10,993 nt of DNA from an uncultured Nitrospina sp. (lineage in GTDB: Bacteria > Nitrospinota > Nitrospinia > Nitrospinales > VA-1): positions 1 through 10,993 of the forward strand of contig CATMOP010000036.1 in the NCBI GenBank assembly GCA_950072225.1, read 5' to 3'. Shown in pieces: positions 1 to 5,513 of the stretch. The notes under the pieces are model-generated. The model worked only from the letters and a program-made list of their open reading frames with translations, did no database searches and was not told the DNA's origin. Positions within the stretch are counted from its first letter, which is position 1; each line of letters opens with the position of its first letter. Both the position numbers and the translations under genes were made by a program.

Positions 1-144
1 CCACACACAGAACTATCACCTGCCTTTTAAATGAAGTCTCCAAATCACCCCCTATTAAATTATTAATGGAACGATCTTAACCTGTTCGGCGACGGGGAGG
101 AGATGTTTTTTATTTTCTACTTATTAGAGGGATTGGGAGGGGTT

Positions 145-190
145 CAGGCGTGAGAGGCCAACGAAACTCACGTCTTTAACCGCACGCCTG
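145..190 (-). terminator. Inverted repeat just downstream of the sdh operon, possible 3' end structure
   Basis: CAGGCGTG at 145-152 and CACGCCTG at 183-190 are a perfect 8-bp inverted repeat lying 5 bp beyond the sdhE stop. A competing inner pair, CGTGAG (149-154) with CTCACG (167-172), shares the same left arm, so two exclusive foldings are possible. On the minus strand no run of T follows the stem, so this is not a standard intrinsic terminator. It could be a Rho-dependent or mRNA-stabilising 3' end. Confidence 0.35.
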
Positions 191-200
191 GTGGCTAATG
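145..200. repeat. Possible degenerate third copy of the intergenic repeat
   Basis: Three short blocks occur here in the same order as in the repeat at 5340-5513: CAGGCGTGA (145-153, identical to 5393-5401), TTAACC (near 176-181, compare 5413-5418) and TGGCTAATGG (191-200, 8 of 10 matches to the right end CGGCTAGTGG). As in the ligA copy, the CTA inside the last block is the stop codon of the upstream minus-strand gene, here sdhE. The blocks are short and the spacing differs, so this may be chance. A genome-wide consensus would decide. Confidence 0.3.
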
Positions 201-1073
201 GGCGGCGAGGATTTCGTTGATTTTGAGGGTGGAGACGATGTGTTTGTTCATGCCCAGCTCATCAGGGGAATAACCCAGGGCCAGGGCAACAAGTTGAGGC
301 AGGTGCAAAACAGGGATGGAGTTGTTGGTCTTTTGCAGGATTTCAATTTCCGGCTGATAAGAATCAAGGCTAAGGTGGCAGAGTGGGCACCCGGTCGCTA
401 TGACATCGGCGCCATGTTCAATGGCATCCAGCAGGGCGTTGCCCGACATATCCAGCGAAGCGGTTTTATTCATCATGACAATGGGAAAGCCACAGCATTT
501 GACGCGGCTGGGGTAATACACCGGTGTGGCACCCAACGCCGCAAAAATATCTTCCATACCGGTGGGGTTATCCGGATTGTCGAAGTCCGAGCGTTCTGAG
601 GGACGCAGGACGTAACAACCATAAAACGCCGCAACTTTCAGTCCGGTCAGGGGCCGTTTGATGCGTTCCTTCAATCTTGCCATGCCCTCTTCGGTTGCGA
701 GGATGTTGGCGAAGTGTTTGATGCGCGTCTTGCCGCTATACTGGTGTCCGCCTTCCTTGAGGATATCGTTGACCTTCTTTTTATATTCGGCATCTTCATT
801 GAGGTGAGCTTCGGTTTTTTTCAAGGTACCCTGGCAGGTGGAGCAGATGGTGACTATATCGAGCCCCTGTTTTTCAGCGATGGAAAACGAACGTGCGTTG
901 AGCGCATCGGCGAGCAGGGGGCTTTTTTCGGAGACCACCCCGGCACCACAGCAGGAAGCACTTTTCATTTCTACAAAGTCAAAGCAGAGACCTTCGGCGG
1001 CCTTGTGGGTAGAGAGCATCAGTTCCCGAGTCGCCCCTTTGGCAACGCATCCGGTAAACAGGGCAAACTTCAT
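195..1073 (-). CDS. sdhE: Succinate dehydrogenase/fumarate reductase subunit E (CCG-domain, HdrB-like)
   Basis: This 292-residue protein has two CCG (cysteine-rich) domains of the type found in heterodisulfide reductase HdrB/HdrD and in the SdhE subunit of type E succinate:quinone oxidoreductases. Domain 1 shows C9, C41-C42-G43 and C77-x2-C80. Domain 2 shows C153, C193-C194-G195 and C229-x2-C232. All cysteines of both CX(n)CCGX(m)CXXC motifs are present, so both cluster or metal sites could be filled. There is no transmembrane helix and no signal peptide. In this enzyme class the subunit replaces the haem-binding SdhC/SdhD anchors and is thought to pass electrons to or from quinone at the membrane. 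The ATG overlaps the sdhB stop by 4 nt (ATGA) and has a strong AAGGAG eight bases upstream, so the start is secure. The protein could also be described as a CoB-CoM heterodisulfide reductase subunit B family protein, but the operon context makes the Sdh role much more likely. Confidence 0.88.
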   Translation of the reverse strand: MKFALFTGCVAKGATRELMLSTHKAAEGLCFDFVEMKSASCCGAGVVSEKSPLLADALNARSFSIAEKQGLDIVTICSTCQGTLKKTEAHLNEDAEYKKKVNDILKEGGHQYSGKTRIKHFANILATEEGMARLKERIKRPLTGLKVAAFYGCYVLRPSERSDFDNPDNPTGMEDIFAALGATPVYYPSRVKCCGFPIVMMNKTASLDMSGNALLDAIEHGADVIATGCPLCHLSLDSYQPEIEILQKTNNSIPVLHLPQLVALALGYSPDELGMNKHIVSTLKINEILAAH

Positions 1074-2011
1074 TGATCCAACTCCTTAAAAATTCGTTTA
1101 ACGTCATCCACTTCTTCAATAGAATGATGAATGACCGGGGGAACCTTGCCTTTGAGAAACATTCTGACTCCTATCGGAAGCAGACTAAGCAGTCCGGGAA
1201 TATTGAAAATTCCCATTGACTCAACGGGTATCCGGTTTTCATTCAGGTTACCGCTTCTTTTAACGGAATTAAAAAAAGACAGCGCGTGCCGGGCTCCGGT
1301 ATTGTTGTGCACGCCTTGCTCCAGCGCCACGGTCATGATTTCCTTGATGCGCTCAAACGGACGGGCCGGTTTCGGGCAACGCTCACTACATTCGCCGCAA
1401 TGGGTACAGTCCCAGATGCCACCTGGTTCACTGAGTTCTTTGACCCGTTCGAGGGTTTGCGAATCGCGGGAATCGCCGACAAACCTCTGGGCCTTGGCAA
1501 GGGCCGCAGGACCGAGGAAGTTGTCATCCACCTCCAGGGTATTGCAGTCGGAGTAACAGGCACCGCACATGATACAGGTGCTCGCATCATCAATCACCAG
1601 GAAGGCTTCCTGGGATTGGTGCCGTTCTTTTTCCGGCGGGGCTTCTTTGGGTTGTAGATAAGGTTTGACCTTGTTGACCTTGTCCCAGAACGGGGTGAAG
1701 TCGACCACCAGGTCTTTTATTGGCTTCATGTTGCCCAAAGGTTCCAGCGTGATGGTATCGTTGTCATCTACAAGGTGTTCCGCCTGACGCTGGCAAGCCA
1801 GCAGGGCGTGGCCATTTGACTTGACCGCACAGGACCCGCATATCGCACTGCGGCAGGACATCCGGTAAGTCAAACTACCATCCAAAGTCCACTTGATCTG
1901 GTTCATGCAATCCAGAAGCGTTGCCGCCGGTGGAATGTCCAACTGGAATTCCTCGTAATAAGGTTCCGGTTGTTTTTCTGGATTGAAACGCTTGATCCTG
2001 AAAGTCGCCAT
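1070..2011 (-). CDS. sdhB: Succinate dehydrogenase/fumarate reductase iron-sulfur subunit, type E-like
   Basis: This 313-residue electron-transfer subunit links the flavoprotein to the quinone-reacting subunit. The N-terminal ferredoxin domain binds a 2Fe-2S cluster through C53, C58, C61 and C73. The helical domain has C146-x2-C149-x2-C152-x3-C156 and then C202-x2-C205-x2-C208-x3-C212-P. Classical SdhB has an incomplete second motif that holds a 3Fe-4S cluster. Here the second motif is a full 4Fe-4S motif, as reported for type E enzymes such as that of Sulfolobus. The protein is about 70 residues longer than classical SdhB (about 240). The extra C-terminal part includes a hydrophobic or amphipathic stretch at about 267-289, rich in L, I, P and G, which could help dock the complex to the membrane or SdhE. 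The start is ATG, overlapping the sdhA stop by one base (TAATG). No strong Shine-Dalgarno is visible, so translational coupling to sdhA is likely. Confidence 0.93.
   Translation of the reverse strand: MATFRIKRFNPEKQPEPYYEEFQLDIPPAATLLDCMNQIKWTLDGSLTYRMSCRSAICGSCAVKSNGHALLACQRQAEHLVDDNDTITLEPLGNMKPIKDLVVDFTPFWDKVNKVKPYLQPKEAPPEKERHQSQEAFLVIDDASTCIMCGACYSDCNTLEVDDNFLGPAALAKAQRFVGDSRDSQTLERVKELSEPGGIWDCTHCGECSERCPKPARPFERIKEIMTVALEQGVHNNTGARHALSFFNSVKRSGNLNENRIPVESMGIFNIPGLLSLLPIGVRMFLKGKVPPVIHHSIEEVDDVKRIFKELDQ
1082..1087 (-). promoter_or_regulatory. Ribosome binding site of sdhE
   Basis: On the minus strand AAGGAG lies 8 nt before the ATG at 1071-1073. It sits inside the end of sdhB and fixes the sdhE start. 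It is the strongest Shine-Dalgarno sequence in the sdh operon. Confidence 0.75.
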
Positions 2012-3720
2012 TAATAAGTTCTTTCTGCGGGTGGGTATTTAGTGATCACAACCCGTTTTGGTTTGACTACCGGGCCATCCGGGGTGTTGTAGACCAATGA
2101 ATGATGGAGAAAGTTTTCGTCATCACGTTTCGGGAAATCTGTGCGGAAATGCCCACCCCGGCTTTCCTTCCTTAGCAGGGCGCCGTTAGCGATTAGCTGG
2201 GCAATGCTCAGCATGTTTCCCAATTCCATAATTTCATAAATTTCGGTATTGAAAAGCTTGCCCTTATCGGTCACTTTACCTTTTTTGAACCTTTCTTGCA
2301 GTCCTTTCAAGGTTTCAATACAGACTTTGAGTTTTTCCTCATTGCGGAAAACACCGCAATGGGTCATCATAATTTCTTTCATTTCATCACGGATGGTGTT
2401 GTAGCTTTCCGATCCATCTCTTTGAAAAATATCCTCAAACTTTTTCAAGATCCGGGCTTTTTCCTGTCCTTCCTTCACGTTTCCGTAGTCAATGCCCGCA
2501 GTATATTCGAGAACAGACTTTCCCGCACGTTCTCCAAACACCACAGCTTCCAGAAGGGAATTTGTTCCCAGCCTGTTTCCACCATGAACAGAGACACAAG
2601 AACATTCGCCAGCGGCGAAAAACCCTTTCATTCGGGTGCCCTCTGCATCAAGAATCACGTGGGAATTTATATCGGTCGGAATACCGCCCATCGAATAATG
2701 CGCGGTAGGCTGAATGGGCAGACACTCTGTAACACAGTCCACATCGAGGAAGTCGATACCCAGTTGCCTGATTTGCGGCAGGCGTTCCATAATGCGGGCC
2801 TCACCTAGATGGCGCAGGTCAAGATGAATGCAGTCTTTGCCATCCACACCGCGGCCGGCATCCATTTCGCTTTGCTCGGCCCGGGCCACAATATCACGGG
2901 GAGCCAGTTCCATACGGGACGGAGCATACTCTTGCATGAAGCGTTCGCCTTTTCCGTTCAGGAGATAAGCTCCTTCTCCTCGCGCCGCTTCCGAAAATAA
3001 AATTCCCTGACGATACAAACCTGATGGATGAAACTGGACAAACTCCAGGTCTTCCAGGGGAATCCCTACATCGTACGCGGCCATGACTCCATCGGCAGTG
3101 CTGGCAAACGCGTTGGAAGTAATTTTAAAAACCCTGCCATATCCCCCGGTGCAAAATATCACCGCTTTGGCTTGTATTACTTCCACCTCTCCGGTCTGGA
3201 TATTGCTCACCACCACACCGTTACAACGGTCGCCATCGACAATCAGGGCGTGCATGTACCACTCGTTATAAATTTTTACGGATTTCGCATTCTTCATGAG
3301 CTGTTCATGAAGGGCATGCAAAATGGCATGGCCGGTGCGGTCGGCAGAAAAACAAGCACGCGGTTTCGAATGCCCGCCAAAACTGCGTTGGGCAATTTTC
3401 CCATCTGGTGTGCGGCTGAAAACACAACCGAAATGTTCTAATTCATAGATGATTCTTGGAGCGGCTTTGACATACACTTCCACCGCATCCTGATCGCTGA
3501 GAAAGTCACCGCCCTTGACGGTGTCGTACATATGCTCTTCCCAACTATCCGGCTCCGAGTTCCCCAGTGAAGCGGCAATACCCCCCTGCGCAGCACCGGA
3601 ATGCGACCGGGAGGGATACACTTTGGTCAACATGCCAACATCCAGCTCCTTGCATACTTCCAAAGCGGAACGCATCCCCGCAAGACCAGCACCGACAACC
3701 ACTACATCATGTTGAATCAC
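2011..3720 (-). CDS. sdhA: Succinate dehydrogenase/fumarate reductase flavoprotein subunit
   Basis: This 569-residue catalytic subunit interconverts succinate and fumarate with FAD. The N-terminus has the dinucleotide-binding GAGLAG (10-15). The RSHSGAAQGG segment (38-47) contains H40, in the position of the histidine that binds FAD covalently in the family. Substrate and catalytic motifs are HPSG (231-234), the arginine of PRDIVAR (R275), H341 in PTAHYSMGG and R383 in GGNRLGTNS. The length is normal for SdhA. No twin-arginine signal is present, so the enzyme should face the cytoplasm. This differs from periplasmic methylmenaquinol:fumarate reductases (MfrA), which share the ABE subunit set. 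The GTG start at 3718-3720 is supported by AAGGTG five bases upstream. It is the first gene of sdhA-sdhB-sdhE, and no sdhC or sdhD anchor gene is adjacent. Sequence alone does not tell whether it runs as dehydrogenase or fumarate reductase. Confidence 0.95.
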   Translation of the reverse strand: MIQHDVVVVGAGLAGMRSALEVCKELDVGMLTKVYPSRSHSGAAQGGIAASLGNSEPDSWEEHMYDTVKGGDFLSDQDAVEVYVKAAPRIIYELEHFGCVFSRTPDGKIAQRSFGGHSKPRACFSADRTGHAILHALHEQLMKNAKSVKIYNEWYMHALIVDGDRCNGVVVSNIQTGEVEVIQAKAVIFCTGGYGRVFKITSNAFASTADGVMAAYDVGIPLEDLEFVQFHPSGLYRQGILFSEAARGEGAYLLNGKGERFMQEYAPSRMELAPRDIVARAEQSEMDAGRGVDGKDCIHLDLRHLGEARIMERLPQIRQLGIDFLDVDCVTECLPIQPTAHYSMGGIPTDINSHVILDAEGTRMKGFFAAGECSCVSVHGGNRLGTNSLLEAVVFGERAGKSVLEYTAGIDYGNVKEGQEKARILKKFEDIFQRDGSESYNTIRDEMKEIMMTHCGVFRNEEKLKVCIETLKGLQERFKKGKVTDKGKLFNTEIYEIMELGNMLSIAQLIANGALLRKESRGGHFRTDFPKRDDENFLHHSLVYNTPDGPVVKPKRVVITKYPPAERTY

Positions 3721-3725
3721 AAAAT

Positions 3726-3731
3726 CACCTT
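3726..3731 (-). promoter_or_regulatory. Ribosome binding site of sdhA
   Basis: AAGGTG on the minus strand, five bases before the GTG codon at 3718-3720. It supports a GTG start rather than a later ATG. Confidence 0.6.
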
Positions 3732-3853
3732 ATCCAAGTTTCCGGTTAGCCCCTTTAGCAATTAAAACCATTGAACATCAAAGGGAAATTCTTTGGGATC
3801 AAGACCAGGCGGGCTTACTATCGGGGCTGCTACCAGAATAAAAATTGAACGTG

Positions 3854-3883
3854 ATTTAACCATTTTGCCGCTTGCAAAGTCAA
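3854..3883 (-). promoter_or_regulatory. Candidate sigma70-type promoter of the sdhABE operon
   Basis: On the minus strand TTGACT (3878-3883, 5 of 6 matches to the -35 consensus) is followed after 18 bp by TTAAAT (3854-3859, 4 of 6 to the -10 consensus). Transcription would begin near 3847 and leave an untranslated leader of about 125 nt. It lies in the divergent region shared with the helicase gene. This is a motif match only. Confidence 0.4.
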
Positions 3884-3900
3884 GTAAAATGAGATTTGAG

Positions 3901-3929
3901 TTGCAAATCAAGGACAAGCCCCTCATAAT
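3901..3929 (+). promoter_or_regulatory. Candidate sigma70-type promoter of the helicase gene
   Basis: TTGCAA (3901-3906, 4 of 6) and CATAAT (3924-3929, 5 of 6) are separated by 17 bp. The predicted start of transcription is near 3936, about 60 to 90 nt before the possible start codons. It would run back-to-back with the sdh promoter candidate, whose -35 is only 17 bp away. Confidence 0.42.
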
Positions 3930-3936
3930 GACCCCG

Positions 3937-3955
3937 ATCATCAATGATGATTTTT
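3937..3955 (+). promoter_or_regulatory. Hairpin plus T-run in the helicase leader
   Basis: ATCATC (3937-3942) and GATGAT (3946-3951) form a 6-bp stem with a 3-nt loop, followed directly by further T residues (3952-3955). It lies just after the predicted transcription start. The shape resembles a weak intrinsic terminator or attenuator, but the stem is AT-rich (two G-C pairs) and may be chance. Confidence 0.25.
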
Positions 3956-3995
3956 AACCATCTGAAAATAAAGGCTCTAACTCCCACACACCGAT

Positions 3996-5336
3996 GTGAG
4001 AAGTACCCGCCTGGAGCATCTTTTGGAACTTTTGACTTTTGAATCCCTACCCTTGCCTGAACAGGTCTTAAAAGGTATTCGCGATGCGAATTTCGAAACC
4101 TGCACACCTATCCAGAGCAAGTCCTTGCCGATCACTCTTAGGAACAAGGACCTCGCCGGACAGGCTCAGACCGGAACGGGAAAAACCGCAGCATTTTTAA
4201 TTACCCTGTTCACCCGACTGTTAGAAAATAACACCCAACCTTTGCCTAAAGGAAAGGTTGGGCCCCGGGCATTGATCATTGCCCCTACTCGCGAACTCGC
4301 AAGGCAAATCGAAAAAGATGCCCTGCTCCTGGGCAAACATTGCCAGTTCCGCACGGTTTGTGTAATCGGAGGGGTGGATTATGAAAAACAGAAAAACCAG
4401 ATCAAGGCGGGGGTAGATATCCTTGTCGCCACACCGGGCCGATTGATCGATTTCTATAAGCAGAAATTCTTCAGTTTGAAAATGGTGGAAGTCCTAGTCG
4501 TGGATGAAGCCGACCGCATGTTTGATATGGGCTTCATTGCCGACCTGCGTTATTTATTCCGGGCCTGTCCTCCCTACGACAAACGCCAATCCATGCTGTT
4601 TTCAGCAACCCTCAACCACCGGGTTATGGAATTGTGTTACGAGCATATGAACAATCCGGTCAGGGTGGCCATTGAGCCGGAAAAGGCGGTGGTGGACGAG
4701 GTCACCCAGATCCTCTATCACGTTGGACAACATGAAAAGTTTAACCTTCTTCTGGGTTTGATGAAACAAGAGGCAGGAGAAAAAGTCCTGATTTTTTCCA
4801 ATACCAAAGTTGAATGCGAAATTCTTGAGTGGAAATTGAACCATAACGGATTCAACGCCGGACAAATCAGTGGCGACCTTCACCAGAGAGCCCGAATCAA
4901 GGTATTGGAAAAGTTTCAAGAGGGCGAACTGGATATCCTCATCGCCACCGATGTAGCCTCCCGAGGACTGCACATCGACAATATCACGCATGTCATCAAT
5001 TATGATTTACCCCAGGACGCGGAAGACTATGTCCACCGTATAGGCAGAACCGCACGGGCGGGAAATAAGGGTACGGCGATCACCCTTTGCTGTGAAAACT
5101 TTGCCCAGCATTTGGACCGGGTCGAGGATTATCTGAAAAACAAAATTCCCGTAGCCTGGCCTGAGGAAGAATTATTTTTGGAAGAACGGGAAGGCAAACC
5201 CCCTCCCAGAAAGCGACGGGGTCCACCACCCAAATCGAAACTTAAAAAAAATGATGGCAGAAGGCCTCACGACCTGAGACGTCCGCCACGCAGACGACCC
5301 CCCTCCCGTGGGAGGGAACTGGCAAGGACTCGTTGA
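3996..5336 (+). CDS. rhlB: DEAD-box ATP-dependent RNA helicase, RhlB-like
   Basis: This 446-residue helicase (numbered from the GTG at 3996) has every DEAD-box motif in order: Q-motif with F15 and Q40, AQTGTGKT (57-64), PTRELA (97-102), TPGR (146-149), DEAD (170-173), SAT (203-205), LIFSNT (265-270), ATDVASRG (317-324) and HRIGRTARAG (347-356). From memory, segments such as DEADRMFDMGF, the MNNPVR region and NYDLPQDAEDYVHRIGR closely resemble gammaproteobacterial RhlB, a degradosome helicase that unwinds RNA for decay. Residues about 401-446 form a disordered basic tail rich in R, K and P, typical of RNA-binding extensions. The start is uncertain: GTG 3996 is the longest form, but TTG 4023 has a far better Shine-Dalgarno. 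The last codons run into a GC-rich hairpin (5301-5316) next to the repeat that follows, so the C-terminal residues may be repeat-influenced. Membership of DEAD-box is certain, the RhlB name less so. Confidence 0.88.
   Translation: MRSTRLEHLLELLTFESLPLPEQVLKGIRDANFETCTPIQSKSLPITLRNKDLAGQAQTGTGKTAAFLITLFTRLLENNTQPLPKGKVGPRALIIAPTRELARQIEKDALLLGKHCQFRTVCVIGGVDYEKQKNQIKAGVDILVATPGRLIDFYKQKFFSLKMVEVLVVDEADRMFDMGFIADLRYLFRACPPYDKRQSMLFSATLNHRVMELCYEHMNNPVRVAIEPEKAVVDEVTQILYHVGQHEKFNLLLGLMKQEAGEKVLIFSNTKVECEILEWKLNHNGFNAGQISGDLHQRARIKVLEKFQEGELDILIATDVASRGLHIDNITHVINYDLPQDAEDYVHRIGRTARAGNKGTAITLCCENFAQHLDRVEDYLKNKIPVAWPEEELFLEEREGKPPPRKRRGPPPKSKLKKNDGRRPHDLRRPPRRRPPSRGRELARTR
4013..4016 (+). promoter_or_regulatory. 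GGAG Shine-Dalgarno favouring a TTG start at 4023
   Basis: GGAG lies six bases before an in-frame TTG at 4023-4025. The upstream GTG at 3996 has no recognisable Shine-Dalgarno at normal distance; the nearest is AAAGG about 22 nt away. Starting at TTG would remove nine residues and leave the Q-motif intact. Confidence 0.45.
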
Positions 5337-5378
5337 GCCGAGAACATCATTGCTAGCCAGATAAAGCCATTGCCAGTT
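5301..5378 (+). other. Nested inverted repeats spanning the end of the helicase gene
   Basis: CCCTCCC (5301-5307) and GGGAGGG (5310-5316) form a strong hairpin inside the coding region. Directly after it, AACTGGCAA (5317-5325) is the perfect inverse of TTGCCAGTT (5370-5378), a 9-bp pair that encloses the stop codon at 5334-5336. No T-run follows either stem. The structure could protect or end the helicase mRNA, and it borders the repeat copy that starts at about 5340. Confidence 0.45.
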
Positions 5379-5513
5379 GTACCCCTGCGGGGCAGGCGTG
5401 ATGCCCTCTTCATTAACCTTCATGCCCCGTGGTATTTTACCTTAACTTTCGTGCCCCGTAGGGGCAGCAAGGGTAAAAGCTGAGGAAGAATATCACCGCC
5501 ACACGGCTAGTGG
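5340..5513. repeat. Intergenic hairpin-rich repeat, copy A
   Basis: This copy shares blocks in the same order with the copy at 10744-10919: GAGAACATC (5340-5348), CTAGCC (5353-5358), ATAAAGCC (5361-5368), a GTGAT (5398-5402), a 22-nt block at 5407-5428 with 21 of 22 identical bases, and GCTAGTGG (5506-5513). Inside it CCCC-TGC-GGGG (5382-5392) and TGCCCC-GTA-GGGGCA (5452-5466) are perfect hairpins. A near-duplicate pair (5413-5430 and 5442-5459, period 29, two mismatches in 18) suggests internal tandem duplication. The left CTAGCC and right GGCTAG are inverse of each other. The right end overlaps the last 7 bp of ligA. There is no ORF, so this is a non-autonomous element or a structural repeat. 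Confidence 0.72.
5452..5466. other. Perfect GC hairpin at the helicase/ligA convergence
   Basis: TGCCCC, loop GTA, GGGGCA: six base pairs, five of them G-C, between two convergent genes. It could slow RNA polymerase from either side. No T-run follows on either strand, so classical termination is not supported. Confidence 0.45.

Noticed and set aside
195..1073. Glycolate oxidase GlcF, LutA or true heterodisulfide reductase subunit
   Set aside because: The CCG domains fit those families, but the direct overlap with sdhB and sdhA points to the SdhE role.
198..1089. Long plus-strand open frames opposite sdhE and at its junction with sdhB
   Set aside because: They overlap sdhE almost fully in antisense, resemble no protein I know and have no start signals. 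They are shadows of the real gene.
3762..4107. Short minus-strand frames between sdhA and the helicase
   Set aside because: They overlap the promoter region and the helicase start, show no domain and would interrupt a plausible divergent promoter region.
5452..5466. Classical Rho-independent terminator between helicase and ligA
   Set aside because: The hairpin is strong but no T-run follows on either strand.
5340..5513. CRISPR array or integron attC site
   Set aside because: Only two imperfect 29-bp units occur, with no regular spacers, and there are no GTTRRRY-type core sites or integrase.
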